The position numbers were made by a program, and so were the translations under genes. From Leptolyngbya sp. PCC 6406 (lineage in GTDB: Bacteria; Cyanobacteriota; Cyanobacteriia; Phormidesmidales; Phormidesmidaceae), in assembly GCF_000332095.2 (NCBI RefSeq), contig NZ_KI913949.1:501337-547811 (forward strand): a stretch of 46,475 bases of DNA. The letters are read 5' to 3'. Positions 1-9,269 of the stretch are shown one piece after another (positions within the stretch are counted from its first letter, which is position 1; each line of letters opens with the position of its first letter). Under the pieces are notes generated by a model. It was not told where the DNA came from, did not search any database, and saw only the letters and a program-made list of their open reading frames with translations.

Positions 1-304
1 AAAAGCCACCGCTTCTGCGTCCACCACCACCGCCACCGCCACCAAAGGAGTTACCGCGATCTTCACGGGGTTTGGCTTTATTGACTTTCAAGTCGCGGCC
101 CATCCACTCAGCGCCGTCAAGGGCTTCGATAGCGGCAGCTTCTTCGGACTCTGCACCCATTTCTACAAAACCAAAACCGCGCATGCGGCCTGTTTCGCGG
201 TCTGTGGGTAGCTGAACTCGCTTAACTGAGCCGTACTCAGTAAAGACGCTAGTTAGATCAGCTTCTGTAACCTCATAAGACAGGTTACCTACGTAAATTG
301 ACAT
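1..304 (-). CDS. RRM-type glycine-rich RNA-binding protein (3' end outside window)
   Basis: Small cyanobacterial RNA-binding protein with one RNA recognition motif and the start of a glycine-rich tail; the C-terminus lies beyond base 1. RNP2 (IYVGNL) is at residues 3-8 and RNP1 (RGFGFVEM) at 42-49, which is the canonical arrangement. After about residue 80 the sequence becomes Gly/Arg-rich. Such proteins bind RNA and several are known to be cold-induced in cyanobacteria. The ATG at 302-304 (complement) is preceded by a long AT-rich leader, as expected for a post-transcriptionally regulated rbp gene, but no regulatory element was proven. The family call is secure; which rbp paralogue it is cannot be said. 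Confidence 0.93.
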   Translation of the reverse strand, partial: MSIYVGNLSYEVTEADLTSVFTEYGSVKRVQLPTDRETGRMRGFGFVEMGAESEEAAAIEALDGAEWMGRDLKVNKAKPREDRGNSFGGGGGGGGRRSGGF

Positions 305-624
305 GGATTGTCCCCAAGATTTAAAGGATGTGAAGAGTTAAATTTCGGAGGTAAGCCTGTCAATGGAAAAACGTGAAAACTCGTTAATACTAGAAACAAA
401 TGCCGCAACCGATATTTTCTCTATGGCTACTATAGCACCCTAAACCCAATTGCGGTCAACCCAGATCGTAATTGATGCGACAGAATTTATGCCCCACTTA
501 GGGGGAGTTGGTGCCTGCTGTGGAAATGGCCGCAGGAGTCTTTTGTGGCGGCACTTTCGTCCTTACGTCGCAGGGGGATAAAACCCATTCGTATGAGGGG
601 GGGATGGGGGAATGGGGTAAATCC
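305..624. other. Leader of the RNA-binding protein gene; no gene
   Basis: This stretch holds the probable promoter and 5' untranslated region of the RNA-binding protein gene. It is AT-rich between about 310 and 480. The short open frames around 508-727 have no protein-like character and lie partly on a repeat. No RNA gene or further coding region was seen. Confidence 0.5.
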
Positions 625-776
625 CGTAGGGGCGGGTTTAGCTCGTGTCTACTGGGAAATTCCAAATGGGAGGCTCAAAACCCGCCCTACCCAGCGCCGG
701 GTGACCGATATTGATCTGGATCCGTAGGGGCAATCCCTTGTGGTTGCCCTTGTTGCCGGGTGATAGGTGATGGGGT
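625..776 (+). repeat. Two-module dispersed repeat (copy 1)
   Basis: Two adjacent modules. Module X (about 625-714) starts CGTAGGGGCGGGTTT and ends in AAACCCGCCC followed by GCCGGGTGACCGATATTG. Module Y (about 723-776) starts CGTAGGGGCAATCCC, continues through TTGTGGTTGCCCTTGTTGCC and ends near GATGGGGTA. Both modules recur on the opposite strand near the right end of the window (46250-46429) in a different order. Each is partly self-complementary, so single strands could fold into hairpins. Confidence 0.8.
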
Positions 777-883
777 ATATAGCCTAACGGCATTCAAGAA
801 AGGCGTTGGCGAAGCCACTCCCAGGGAGTTAGCCTGCCCGGAGGGCTGTTGGGTATTGGGGTGAAGGGGGGATCTGGAGGGGA

Positions 884-1753
884 TCAATCTGGAGCTTTGG
901 CCTGGGCCACGCGGAGTTTTGCTGATCGCGATCGCGGATTAGTCGCAATTTCCTCTTGCGTAGCGATCTGGGGTTTTTTGGTAATGACTTGTAGCCGCTC
1001 GTCTCCGCGTAGGGTGTGCTTGACCAAGCGATCTTCCAGGCTGTGGAAACTGATCACCACTAGGCGTCCGGTGGGGGTCAGCCAGTCGGGGCTGCGGGCC
1101 AGGAAGGTTTCCAGCACCGTTAACTCTCCATTCACGGCGATGCGGAGGGCCTGAAACACGCGGGTAGCGGGGTGGATGCGGCCATGGCGGTAGCGTCCGG
1201 GGACGCACTGAGCAATGCGCTGGGCTAGGGCGGTGGTGGTGGTGAAGGGGCGCTGGGCCACAATTTCACGGGCAATGCGCCGGGAGAGGCGTTCTTCCCC
1301 ATAGGTGTAGAAAATCCGGGCCAGTTCCACTTCGTCCCAGTGGTTGATAATCTCTGCTGCGGTCAGATCCTGACGTTGATCCATCCGCATATCCAAGGGC
1401 GCTTCGTGGCGAAAGCTAAACCCCCGCTCCGGATTGTCCAACTGGGGGGAACTCACGCCTAAATCTGCCAAGATGCCATCAAAGCGCTGTTGCCCCGGCT
1501 CAAACTGGGCAAAGTTGCCCCGCCAAAAGGTGACCCGCTCTCCCCAGGGTGCTAGGGTTTCCCGTGCCGCCGCGATCGCAGTTCCATCCTGATCAATAGC
1601 GGTCACCCGCACCGTAGGATCCGCGTCTAAAATCTGGCCACTGTGGCCCCCGCCTCCCACCGTGGCATCCAGGTAGTGGCCCTGGGGGTGAATCGCCAAC
1701 CCCATCAGCACCGCTTGGGGCAGTACTGGAATATGGCTGTAGGTGTCTGCCAA
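884..1753 (-). CDS. rsmH: 16S rRNA (cytosine(1402)-N(4))-methyltransferase RsmH
   Basis: SAM-dependent methyltransferase that N4-methylates C1402 of 16S rRNA in the ribosomal P site. The protein is 289 residues, a little short of the usual 300-315. It has the family start [11 protein letters not shown], the SAM-binding GGGGHS motif at residues 33-38, and the signatures [18 protein letters not shown] and a C-terminal [13 protein letters not shown] block. The start must be a TTG at 1753, because an in-frame stop lies just upstream. A GAGGA Shine-Dalgarno sits six bases before that TTG. The gene is divergent from the permease gene at 1835, so the 81-bp gap probably carries both promoters. Confidence 0.95.
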   Translation of the reverse strand: MADTYSHIPVLPQAVLMGLAIHPQGHYLDATVGGGGHSGQILDADPTVRVTAIDQDGTAIAAARETLAPWGERVTFWRGNFAQFEPGQQRFDGILADLGVSSPQLDNPERGFSFRHEAPLDMRMDQRQDLTAAEIINHWDEVELARIFYTYGEERLSRRIAREIVAQRPFTTTTALAQRIAQCVPGRYRHGRIHPATRVFQALRIAVNGELTVLETFLARSPDWLTPTGRLVVISFHSLEDRLVKHTLRGDERLQVITKKPQIATQEEIATNPRSRSAKLRVAQAKAPD

Positions 1754-1834
1754 GGGAAATCCTCATTCCATCCAGGGATCCAATGTATTGTGGATTCCGA
1801 GATTCCTTCAACGATTTTTCTCTGGGGCTTGCCC

Positions 1835-2860
1835 ATGGCTCGTGCCAATGCCTTGCGCTACTACATCCTGACCCGGCTGATGCTGGCTCCGTTGATGCTG
1901 TGGACCATTACCACGGTGGTATTTTTGTTGATGCGGGCTACCCCCGGCGACCCGGTGGATGCTCTTTTGGGTCCCCGTGCCCCAGAGGAGGCGAAGGTCG
2001 CGCTGCGGGGGCAACTGGGTCTGGATGCCCCCCTAATCGTCCAATATGTCCGCTATTTGGGCCAACTCTTGTCCTTTGATCTAGGTACCTCCCTTGCCAG
2101 CCAAGGCCAGACCGTATGGCAGATCATTGGCCGCCATTTCCCGGCCACGGTGGAACTGACGGTGGGTGGAATGTTGGTGGCGGCGGGGGTGGGGCTGACG
2201 GTAGGTGCGATCGCGGCCTCTCGCCCCAACTCTGCCCTGGATGCCGGGGGCCGATTATTTGGCATCATTACCTATGCGGTGCCCATGTATTGGTTTGGCA
2301 TGTTGCTGCAATTGCTGTTTGCCGTGCGGCTGGGCTGGTTCCCCATTGGCACTCGGTTTCCCCTGCGGGTGACTCCCCCGGTTGGCCCCACGGGGCTATA
2401 CCTGGTGGATAGCCTCCTCACTGGGCGCTTGGATCTACTGGCCACCACCTTGTACCATCTGGCCCTGCCCAGTCTCACCCTGGGGATTTTGATCAGCGGT
2501 GTGTTTGAGCGCATTGTCCGGGTCAATCTGAAGCAAACCCTGCGGGCCGACTATGTGGAAGCGGCACGAGCGCGGGGGGTCCCTGAGGTCCGTATTGTCC
2601 TGGCCCATGCCTTGAAAAATGCGTTGATTCCAGTGGTGACGGTGTTGGGCCTCACTTTCGCCTCCCTGCTGGGGGGAGCCGTACTGACGGAGGTAACCTT
2701 TTCCTGGCCGGGACTGGCTAACCGCCTCTACGAGGCCATCTCCCAGCGAGATTATCCGGTGGTGCAGGGGCTTATGGTGTTTTTCGGGGTGATCGTGGCT
2801 ACCATCAGCATCGCCATTGATATCCTCAATGCCTACATCGACCCTAGAATCCGGTATTAG
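1835..2860 (+). CDS. DppB/OppB-type ABC transporter permease
   Basis: Inner-membrane permease subunit of a peptide/nickel-type ABC importer, 341 residues from the ATG at 1835. This start gives the normal family N-terminus (short basic stretch, then the first membrane helix); upstream in-frame codons overlap rsmH on the other strand and look unnatural. Six hydrophobic segments are visible, with ATPGDP after the first helix and the EAA-loop motif YVEAARARGVPEVRIVLAHALKNALIPVV-like block (split here: EAARARGV then HALKNALIP) near residue 240. The partner permease, ATPases and binding protein are not in the window, so it is an orphan here, as often seen in cyanobacteria. The substrate cannot be deduced. 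Confidence 0.93.
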   Translation: MARANALRYYILTRLMLAPLMLWTITTVVFLLMRATPGDPVDALLGPRAPEEAKVALRGQLGLDAPLIVQYVRYLGQLLSFDLGTSLASQGQTVWQIIGRHFPATVELTVGGMLVAAGVGLTVGAIAASRPNSALDAGGRLFGIITYAVPMYWFGMLLQLLFAVRLGWFPIGTRFPLRVTPPVGPTGLYLVDSLLTGRLDLLATTLYHLALPSLTLGILISGVFERIVRVNLKQTLRADYVEAARARGVPEVRIVLAHALKNALIPVVTVLGLTFASLLGGAVLTEVTFSWPGLANRLYEAISQRDYPVVQGLMVFFGVIVATISIAIDILNAYIDPRIRY

Positions 2861-3351
2861 CCGCTATTAGCAAGAACCTGGGGCCTATTGACCCCAGAAA
2901 AAACCTGGGATTGATGTAACGATATGTATCATTTGTGAGCTTGGGGCAGGTATAACCCAAGGGCTATTCGTCTCGGCTGGATCTGTTGGTTGGGGACTCG
3001 CAGGAAAATAACGTACCCGCAGATCCCTTGGATCGGTCCTCTGGATCTGTCTGCTGAATCTGGAGGATCGGTAGTTTAGGGTATGCCATGGAAAAGATGA
3101 CTCAGCGGAAAGCCCCCTATTCCTGGCCTTCAGGAGGCGTTTTCTATTTAGCTCAGTCAATGCCTAAATGTATATTCCTAGGGAAAGATTGGGGGAGGCT
3201 TCACAAAATCTTGTAAAGCGTAACGCCCGTTCGTCTGATACATTACTCTCATAAACTTTTGCGAAGTATGAGAGCGCGGCAGAGCATTGTCGCAACAGCT
3301 CCAGCCCTCTCCTTCGCAGTGATGGTGTAGCAATAGCTTGGGGAGCTTGGA
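2861..3351. other. Gene-free stretch of about 490 bp
   Basis: No convincing gene. Two minus-strand frames (2885-3160 and 3164-3385) are Arg/Pro/Ser-rich without domain character and are taken as noncoding. No clear terminator hairpin or repeat was recognised. The right part should hold the promoter of the gene at 3352. Confidence 0.45.
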
Positions 3352-3726
3352 ATGGGATTGGTGGATGTGGAGACCCCTCTGTCACGGCAGACTATCGTAG
3401 AGCCCTGGGGTCACAGACTGTGGCGTCGTTTGTCTGTCCGAGGGATGTTGCTGGTTGCGATCGCACTATTTGCGATCGCAGTGGGGATAGATGCCCTGCA
3501 TCACCCAGCTTCGGCAGCAGACCTGGGTACAGTCCAGATGGAAATGGCCCTGGGGAGGGTGGCCACGACCCCCGATAAAGTAACAGCCACGGTTCGTCAA
3601 ACTGGCTCTACCTATCTAGAGTTTGATCCCACCACAGCAGAAAGACTCAGCCACAGCGACCTCACCAGTGCCATCATGACCCGCAGCCGCCTCACCCACG
3701 CCCACTTCTTCACCGGGGATCTGTAG
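3352..3726 (+). CDS. Hypothetical membrane-anchored or exported protein
   Basis: A 124-residue protein of unknown function. A basic segment (about residues 17-30) is followed by one hydrophobic helix (about 32-45, GMLLVAIALFAIAVGI) and then ASAADLG, which looks like a signal-anchor or a cleavable signal with an A-x-A site. The mature part is about 70 residues, hydrophilic and without recognisable motifs. The ATG at 3352 has a GGGAG-like ribosome binding site. Two HIP1-type GCGATCGC sites lie in the hydrophobic segment. It is not obviously linked to its neighbours. Confidence 0.5.
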   Translation: MGLVDVETPLSRQTIVEPWGHRLWRRLSVRGMLLVAIALFAIAVGIDALHHPASAADLGTVQMEMALGRVATTPDKVTATVRQTGSTYLEFDPTTAERLSHSDLTSAIMTRSRLTHAHFFTGDL

Positions 3727-3823
3727 CAGGAAGGCCCGTAGCGAGCGTCAAGAGATGCCAGAGTCGATCCCAGTCAAGAAGGGCTCAAGATCCCAGGGCG
3801 CACCGGGCTGATATGGTAAACCC

Positions 3824-4390
3824 ATGACCCCTGACGCCATCACTGAATTTTTAGGCGATCGCTTTGGTTCCCTGGTTGCCTGCAATCCCCCCGACGCTTG
3901 GCAAGTGGATGCGTCGGAATTTCGACTGCTGGTATTGCTCTCTGAGGATCAAAGCTGGCTGCGGCTGCTCCTACCCCTTGTCCCCGCTGACCAAGCCCAA
4001 CCCTTTCTGAGTCAAATTCTAGTAGCCAACTTTGATTTCACCCAGGAGGTCCGCTATGCCCTGCACCAAGAGGTGTTGTGGGGTGTCTTTCACCACGACC
4101 GCCAAAGCTTGACGGCAAAGGGGCTTGGCAGCGCTATCGATCGACTGCTGCTGCTCAAGCAGGAGGGAATTGACCCGTTTTTTACCGATCTGCTGGAGGG
4201 ACAACTGCGCCAGATCATTCAAGCCGCTAAGCGGCAAGGCCAGTCCCTAGAAGAAACCCTGAAAACCCTCGATCGCTTCTACAGCGAGGGCATGATGGGG
4301 GATATGGCCCTAGGGAGCACCTACCAAGGGCAAGCTCTCGCAGCATGGCAGCGCCAGTTGCAGCGCCTCTGGTCAGAGGTGGAGCCGTGA
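3824..4390 (+). CDS. Conserved cyanobacterial hypothetical protein, coupled to a DUF2358 protein
   Basis: A 188-residue soluble acidic protein whose sequence style (alpha/beta N-terminal half with LLLPLVPADQAQPFLSQIL, then a helical C-terminal half) is that of conserved cyanobacterial hypotheticals. I recall no characterised member. The stop overlaps the GTG start of the next gene (GTGA), so the two are very likely translationally coupled. There is no signal peptide or membrane segment. The N-terminal half could be a CesT/YbjN-like chaperone fold, but this is only an impression. Confidence 0.6.
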   Translation: MTPDAITEFLGDRFGSLVACNPPDAWQVDASEFRLLVLLSEDQSWLRLLLPLVPADQAQPFLSQILVANFDFTQEVRYALHQEVLWGVFHHDRQSLTAKGLGSAIDRLLLLKQEGIDPFFTDLLEGQLRQIIQAAKRQGQSLEETLKTLDRFYSEGMMGDMALGSTYQGQALAAWQRQLQRLWSEVEP

Positions 4391-4800
4391 ACGCGGAACC
4401 TTCCCAGGTGCTAAGGACGGTAGCGGAGCGTCTACGCCAAGACTACGCCCAGTTCCCGGCTCATCAGAGCTACGACCTCTACGCGGCGGACGTACAGTTT
4501 GAGGATCCCTTGAACCGCTTTCAGGGCGTGCAGAAATATCAAAAGATGATCGGCTTCATTGACCGCTGGTTCATTGACCCGACCCTAGACCTACATGAGC
4601 TGATCTGCCACGACCCTGACCAAATTCAAACCCACTGGACTCTGAGCTGGGTTGCCCCCCTGCCCTGGAAACCTGGGATTGCAATTTCCGGCTGGACCGA
4701 CTACCGCCTCAATGCCGAGGGGCAAATCTGTGCCCACATCGACCACTGGCACTGCTCCCGCCTCGATGTCCTGAAGCAGGTCTTGGCCCCTAGACGCTAA
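4387..4800 (+). CDS. DUF2358 family protein (SnoaL/NTF2-like fold expected)
   Basis: A 137-residue protein starting at the GTG that overlaps the stop of the upstream gene. Features seen: VAERLRQDYAQF, then YAADVQFEDPLNRFQGV, and a C-terminal HIDHWHCSRLDVLKQVL. These match the DUF2358 family of cyanobacteria and plants, which resembles NTF2-like cone-shaped domains. Function is unknown. An ATG 14 codons earlier (4345) would overlap the upstream gene more deeply and gives a low-complexity N-terminus, so GTG is preferred. Confidence 0.75.
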   Translation: MNAEPSQVLRTVAERLRQDYAQFPAHQSYDLYAADVQFEDPLNRFQGVQKYQKMIGFIDRWFIDPTLDLHELICHDPDQIQTHWTLSWVAPLPWKPGIAISGWTDYRLNAEGQICAHIDHWHCSRLDVLKQVLAPRR

Positions 4801-5001
4801 ACAATCAGCGATAAACTCGAATGGGGTATCCCAGCAACTTTTACCATGGCAACTCAAATCCCCGCACTAATCCCCACACTGGCAGCACCGCTGGGATATC
4901 GTACTCAATCCGAGGATAGTGGGATGGCGACGGATTTGTTATGTTTCTACCTGCTCCGTAAGAGCATTGCCCGCGTGATTATGTACCCGGAGGTTCCAGC
5001 G

Positions 5002-5424
5002 CTATTCCACCGCCAGAGATACTCGATTGCCGCCAATATCCCGCAGTTGGGTCAGGAATTTCGCGACTTCGCTGTAGGGTAGATTGCGATCGGCCTTGAG
5101 GATGAGCTTGCCCTCGGGATTGGCCTGAAAATAGGCCCGCACCTGCTGAGTGAGTTGCCCGAGTTCAATGCTCTGCTCAGCGATCAAAATATTGCTATTA
5201 CTGTCCAGTCCGATAATCAGCGCCTCAACCGTTTCCTCTGGTGCCGTCTTCTCTACCCCCTCTACCTCTTGGGGTACCTCCACCCCCAGCAATTGCCGCC
5301 CCGTCAAGGTCATCGAGATAATTACGAAAAACACCAGCACCGTCATCAACACGTCCATCATCGGGACGAGGTTGACCTCGGGGGTTGCAGCACTGTGTTG
5401 ACGGCGGCGAGAGCGCATAGACAT
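5002..5424 (-). CDS. exbD: ExbD/TolR-family energy-transducing protein (second copy)
   Basis: A 140-residue ExbD-like protein with a short cytoplasmic N-terminus, one membrane helix (about residues 24-41, MMDVLMTVLVFFVII) carrying the proton-pathway aspartate of the VPMMDVL motif, and a periplasmic domain with the YSEVAKFLTQLRDIGG block. It should work with ExbB as a proton-driven motor that energises TonB-dependent outer-membrane transport. It follows the first exbD by six bases on the same strand. No tonB or receptor gene is in the window. Confidence 0.92.
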   Translation of the reverse strand: MSMRSRRRQHSAATPEVNLVPMMDVLMTVLVFFVIISMTLTGRQLLGVEVPQEVEGVEKTAPEETVEALIIGLDSNSNILIAEQSIELGQLTQQVRAYFQANPEGKLILKADRNLPYSEVAKFLTQLRDIGGNRVSLAVE

Positions 5425-5430
5425 GGTGCC

Positions 5431-5847
5431 CTACTCCTCAATGGCGAGGGAAACGCGATCGCCTCCCACCGTTCGCATTTCTCCGAGGAACTGCATAACC
5501 ACTTCATAGGGCAAAGCCTGATCGGGCAGAATATAGGCGATATGCTCAGGGTTGCGCCCCAGATAGACTTCCATCCGACTTTTCAAGGCATCCTTATCAA
5601 TAGGCTGATTATTGAGACGGATTACACTATTGAGCTCCAACGTCACAATAAAAGGCTCCATTGTCAGGGCTTGGGGTGGCTCGTTCTCCTCTGGCTGAGG
5701 TGGCGGCAGCTTCATGTCCACCAGTTCCTCACTGCCCAGGGTCATCGTGACGACGACAAAAAAGGCCAGTACCCCCATCATCACCGTCAGCATGGGGATC
5801 AGATCTACCTCAGGAGGCTTAGTACTAGAGTTTTGACGAAATCGCAT
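5431..5847 (-). CDS. exbD: ExbD/TolR-family energy-transducing protein (first copy)
   Basis: A 138-residue ExbD-like protein, homologous to its neighbour: PEVDLIPMLTVMMGVLAFFVVV helix region (here the usual D of the MxD motif is replaced by T, LIPMLTVMM) and a YEVVMQFLGEMRTVGGDRVSLAIEE C-terminal block given in parts. The two copies share the ending GxRVSLA.E. Losing the membrane aspartate in one copy while the other keeps it (PMMDVL) suggests a heteromeric ExbD pair in which only one subunit carries the proton. That interpretation is inference. Located ten bases after exbB. Confidence 0.9.
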   Translation of the reverse strand: MRFRQNSSTKPPEVDLIPMLTVMMGVLAFFVVVTMTLGSEELVDMKLPPPQPEENEPPQALTMEPFIVTLELNSVIRLNNQPIDKDALKSRMEVYLGRNPEHIAYILPDQALPYEVVMQFLGEMRTVGGDRVSLAIEE

Positions 5848-5857
5848 CGGGATATCC

Positions 5858-6553
5858 TCAGTAGCGATCGCCCACTAGGGCTGGGGGTCTTCCCTCTGCC
5901 GTCAGAGATTCTGCCATCAGAGCAGGCTCATACCAATATTCGCGGTAAATCAGCTCCAGCTCATTCCCCGCTTCCGAAAAGTAATCCATCTGCTGACTTT
6001 GAAGCGTCACCATAATCCGCAGTACTAGCAGCGCCAAAATCGCCACGACCATCCCCGCCGCCGTCGTAATCAGGGCTTCCCCAATCCCCGCTGCCGCCTG
6101 GGAGGCTCCTTCGGCCCCACCGCCGCCGCCGATATTGAGATTCTCAAAGGTGGCAATCAGACCCGTCACTGTCCCCAGCAGTCCCAGCAGAGGAGCTACG
6201 GCAACAACCGTTTCCAAGATCTTGTCCCCCCGCCGCATTTGGATAAATTCCTTGTCTCCAGCGTTTTCCAAGGCCAGCCGAAAGGTTTCGGGGGAAGAAT
6301 TGCGAAGACGCAGCGGAGCCATCAAAAAACGGCCAATGGGCAAATCCCGAGCCTGGGCCGCAATGTCGGCGGCTTCACTCAAGTCTCGACGGGCCGCATC
6401 TAGCACCTCGTTTACGACTTGCCCCTCACGCCGCAGCAATCGCGTCCAGAACAAGGCCCGCTCAAAGGCAGTGGAGAGGGTCAAGATCGAACAGCCGACG
6501 ATGGGCACCATGACAGGGCCACCCTTAGCCAAAAAGTCGAGTACGGTTGTCAT
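5858..6553 (-). CDS. exbB: ExbB/TolQ/MotA-family proton channel protein
   Basis: A 231-residue protein with an N-terminal membrane helix (GGPVMVPIVGCSILTLS), a cytoplasmic domain rich in Arg/Glu, and two C-terminal helices containing the conserved APLLGLLGTVTGLI and AGMVVAILALLVLRI segments. This is the ExbB/TolQ signature. With the two downstream exbD genes it forms a three-gene operon (6553 to 5002, minus strand) expected to build an inner-membrane proton-driven motor. The glycine tract GGGGG in the periplasmic loop is unusual but common in this family. Confidence 0.93.
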   Translation of the reverse strand: MTTVLDFLAKGGPVMVPIVGCSILTLSTAFERALFWTRLLRREGQVVNEVLDAARRDLSEAADIAAQARDLPIGRFLMAPLRLRNSSPETFRLALENAGDKEFIQMRRGDKILETVVAVAPLLGLLGTVTGLIATFENLNIGGGGGAEGASQAAAGIGEALITTAAGMVVAILALLVLRIMVTLQSQQMDYFSEAGNELELIYREYWYEPALMAESLTAEGRPPALVGDRY

Positions 6554-6798
6554 ATCGGCGTAGAGGGAATCTATCCCCAGTAGTTAAGAACGACCTAAGG
6601 GCTAATTAGCGCGGGTAATCAGCGTTACCTGCGGGAGGTACTAACTTTTGTAATCTATTGTTTTCAGCATATCGAAAGACCTTCTAGAAAAGATTAAGGC
6701 AGTGCCACTTCAAGGTTAAGTCCATATTAATAACCCCATCAGGAGGCCAATCAGCTAGACTACGGCCCTGACCTTGACGCGATCTGACCGTCCCTTCC

Positions 6799-9102
6799 AT
6801 GGCTGACCTGACTGCAATCCTCGCTGACGAACTAAACCTATCCCACCGGGCCGTGGCGGCGGCGCTGGCCCTGTTCCAGGAGGGGGCGACGGTGCCCTTT
6901 ATCGCCCGCTACCGCAAAGAGCGCACCGAGGCCATGGACGAGGTGCAGTTGCGCACCCTGCAAGAGCGCCACCAATATTTGACAGAACTGGGCGATCGCA
7001 AAACCACCATCCTCAAGTCCATTGCTGACCAGGGCAAACTCACCGACAGCCTCCGGGCCGAAATCAACGCCTGCACCCAAAAGACTGACCTCGAAGACCT
7101 CTACCTGCCCTATCGCCCCAAACGCCGCACCCGTGCCACCCTGGCCAAAGAAAAAGGCTTGGCCCCCCTAGCCGAGGCGATCGCCGCCGCCAACCAGCCC
7201 CAGGCTGCTCCCTTTAACCTGAGTCAAGCCGCCCAGTCCTATGTGACAGAGCAGGTGCCCGATCCAGAAACCGCCCTCCAGGGAGCCGCAGACATCCTGG
7301 CCGAAGCCGTGGCGGAGCGGGCCGACCTGCGGGCCTGGGTGCGGGCCTACCTCCTCGACTCCAGCAGTTTCCGCTCCCGCATTGACGCCAAGATCCCCGA
7401 AGGCAGCACCCAGTACGAGCTGTACCGCCAGTACGAAATCTCTATCGGCAAAATTGCCCCCCACAATCTACTGGCTCTGCTGCGGGGGCAACGGGAGGAG
7501 ATCTTGACGGTGGACCTGGTGTTCGATCCGGCAACCGTACTGCAATACCTAGAAGCTCAGGTGATTCGCACCCGCCAGGGAGACCTGCGGCGGTTTTACC
7601 AAACCCTGGTTCAAGATGCCTTTAACCGCTTGATGAAGGTTTCCCTAGTGAATGGGGTGATCGCTGAGAAAAAAGCCTGGGCCGATGAAGCCTCGATCCA
7701 AACCTTTGAGTCCAACCTGCGGGATCTGCTGCTGGCCCCCCCAGCGGGGATGAAGGCAACTCTCGCCCTGGATCCCGGCTTTCGCACCGGCTGCAAGCTG
7801 GCGGTGGTGGATGAAACGGGGCAGTTTCTCCACTACGAGGCGATTTTTCCCCACCAGGGGGCCGGTCAACGGGAAAAGGCGGCGAAAACTCTGGCCCGGT
7901 TGATCCAAACCCATGGGGTGGCCCTGATCGCCATTGGCAACGGCACCGCCGGACGGGAGACGGATGCCTTTGTGGCGGAGGTGTTGGCCACCCTGCCCCA
8001 GCCGCCGATTAAGGTGATGGTGAATGAGGCGGGGGCGTCGGTGTACTCCGCCAGTGAGGGTGCGATCGCGGAATTCCCCCACCTAGACGTGACGGTGCGG
8101 GGGGCGATCAGCATTGGTCGCCGCCTGCAAGACCCCCTGGCGGAACTGGTGAAAATTGATCCCAAATCCATTGGGGTGGGCCAGTACCAGCACGATGTGG
8201 ATCAAAAGCGCCTCAAGCAAAAGCTGGCGGAAACGGTAGAAAGTTGCGTCAACTATGTGGGGGTAGACCTCAACACCGCCTCGGCGGCGCTGCTCACCTA
8301 TGTGTCGGGCATTAGTCCGGCGATCGCCAACAACATCGTCGCCTACCGGAATCAGAATGGGGCTTTTCGCGATCGCAAAACCCTGCTGAAGGTGCCCAAG
8401 CTCGGCCCCAAAGCCTTTGAACAGGCGGCGGGCTTTCTCCGCATTCGCAATGGTGATAACCCGTTAGACAACACCGCCGTCCACCCGGAAAGCTACGGCG
8501 TGGTGGAACGGATCTTGCAGGATGTAGGCGTTACCCCCCAAGCCCTAGGGGCGGGGTTGGGGCAGCGGGTGGACATCCGCCGTTACATCACCGACACCGT
8601 CGGAGAGCCCACCCTGCGGGACATTCTGCAAGAACTGGAAAAACCGGGCCGCGACCCCCGCGCCCAGTTCGTCACCGCCCAGTTCCGTGACGACATCCAA
8701 ACCCTGGCGGATCTAAAACCGGGTCTGACCCTGGAGGGGGTGGTGACCAATGTGGCCAACTTTGGAGCCTTTGTGGACATCGGTGTTCATCAGGACGGCC
8801 TCGTCCATATCTCCCAACTGGCGGATCGCTTTGTCAAAGACCCCAAGGACATTGTCAAGGTGGGCCAGGTGGTGACGGTGCGGGTGCTAGAGGTGGATGA
8901 AAAGCTGAAGCGCATTGGCCTGTCGATGCGATCGGGGGAGGAATCGGCACCGCCTCGGCGCGATGATCAAAAGCCGGTCCGAGGGGATCATCGCCCATCA
9001 GAGCGGTCTGCCGATCCGCGTCCCCGCCAGGGTCAGGGCACATCCCAACCGTCTGCCCAACCCAGTCTCAAGGATCTACAAGCCAAATTCAACCGCCGCT
9101 AG
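6799..9102 (+). CDS. tex: Tex-family RNA-binding transcriptional accessory protein
   Basis: A 767-residue Tex protein. In order: N-terminal helical domain (about 1-190), YqgF-like RNase H-fold domain (about 320-450, LALDPGFRTGCKLAVVD), helix-hairpin-helix domain (about 490-560, GISPAIANNIVAYR and VPKLGPKAFEQAAGFLRI) and an S1 RNA-binding domain (about 640-712, GVVTNVANFGAFVDIGVHQDGLVHIS). A disordered Pro/Arg/Gln tail follows. Tex proteins bind nucleic acid and affect transcription in a pathway that is poorly understood. Length matches the family. It is transcribed alone, divergent from the exb operon. Confidence 0.96.
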   Translation: MADLTAILADELNLSHRAVAAALALFQEGATVPFIARYRKERTEAMDEVQLRTLQERHQYLTELGDRKTTILKSIADQGKLTDSLRAEINACTQKTDLEDLYLPYRPKRRTRATLAKEKGLAPLAEAIAAANQPQAAPFNLSQAAQSYVTEQVPDPETALQGAADILAEAVAERADLRAWVRAYLLDSSSFRSRIDAKIPEGSTQYELYRQYEISIGKIAPHNLLALLRGQREEILTVDLVFDPATVLQYLEAQVIRTRQGDLRRFYQTLVQDAFNRLMKVSLVNGVIAEKKAWADEASIQTFESNLRDLLLAPPAGMKATLALDPGFRTGCKLAVVDETGQFLHYEAIFPHQGAGQREKAAKTLARLIQTHGVALIAIGNGTAGRETDAFVAEVLATLPQPPIKVMVNEAGASVYSASEGAIAEFPHLDVTVRGAISIGRRLQDPLAELVKIDPKSIGVGQYQHDVDQKRLKQKLAETVESCVNYVGVDLNTASAALLTYVSGISPAIANNIVAYRNQNGAFRDRKTLLKVPKLGPKAFEQAAGFLRIRNGDNPLDNTAVHPESYGVVERILQDVGVTPQALGAGLGQRVDIRRYITDTVGEPTLRDILQELEKPGRDPRAQFVTAQFRDDIQTLADLKPGLTLEGVVTNVANFGAFVDIGVHQDGLVHISQLADRFVKDPKDIVKVGQVVTVRVLEVDEKLKRIGLSMRSGEESAPPRRDDQKPVRGDHRPSERSADPRPRQGQGTSQPSAQPSLKDLQAKFNRR

Positions 9103-9269
9103 GGACGCTAGGGTGGGGGCATTTCTATCCCAACTCGGGCTAAGCTCTTAGGATTTCTATGGTTGGGGGAGGAGGATGGGCGATCAGGTGAATACAATCG
9201 TGGCAAGATTCCTGGGCTTTGCGAATACACTCAGGCCACAGCTGTAAAGAAAACTCACATTGAAAAAAT

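Noticed and set aside
1643-1834. N-terminal extension of the DppB-type permease
   Set aside because: Lies over the divergent rsmH start on the other strand and lacks protein character; the ATG at 1835 gives the normal family start.
2885-3385. Two minus-strand frames of 91 and 73 residues
   Set aside because: Arg/Ser/Pro-rich translation without conserved pattern, and the second overlaps the start of the gene at 3352.
4846-5082. 78-residue plus-strand frame overlapping the exbD stop
   Set aside because: Mixed composition, no motif, and its second half is antisense to exbD; the first half alone is too short to support.
5155-6015. 286-residue plus-strand frame across the exbD genes
   Set aside because: His/Arg-rich antisense shadow of the clear exb operon; no homology-like features.
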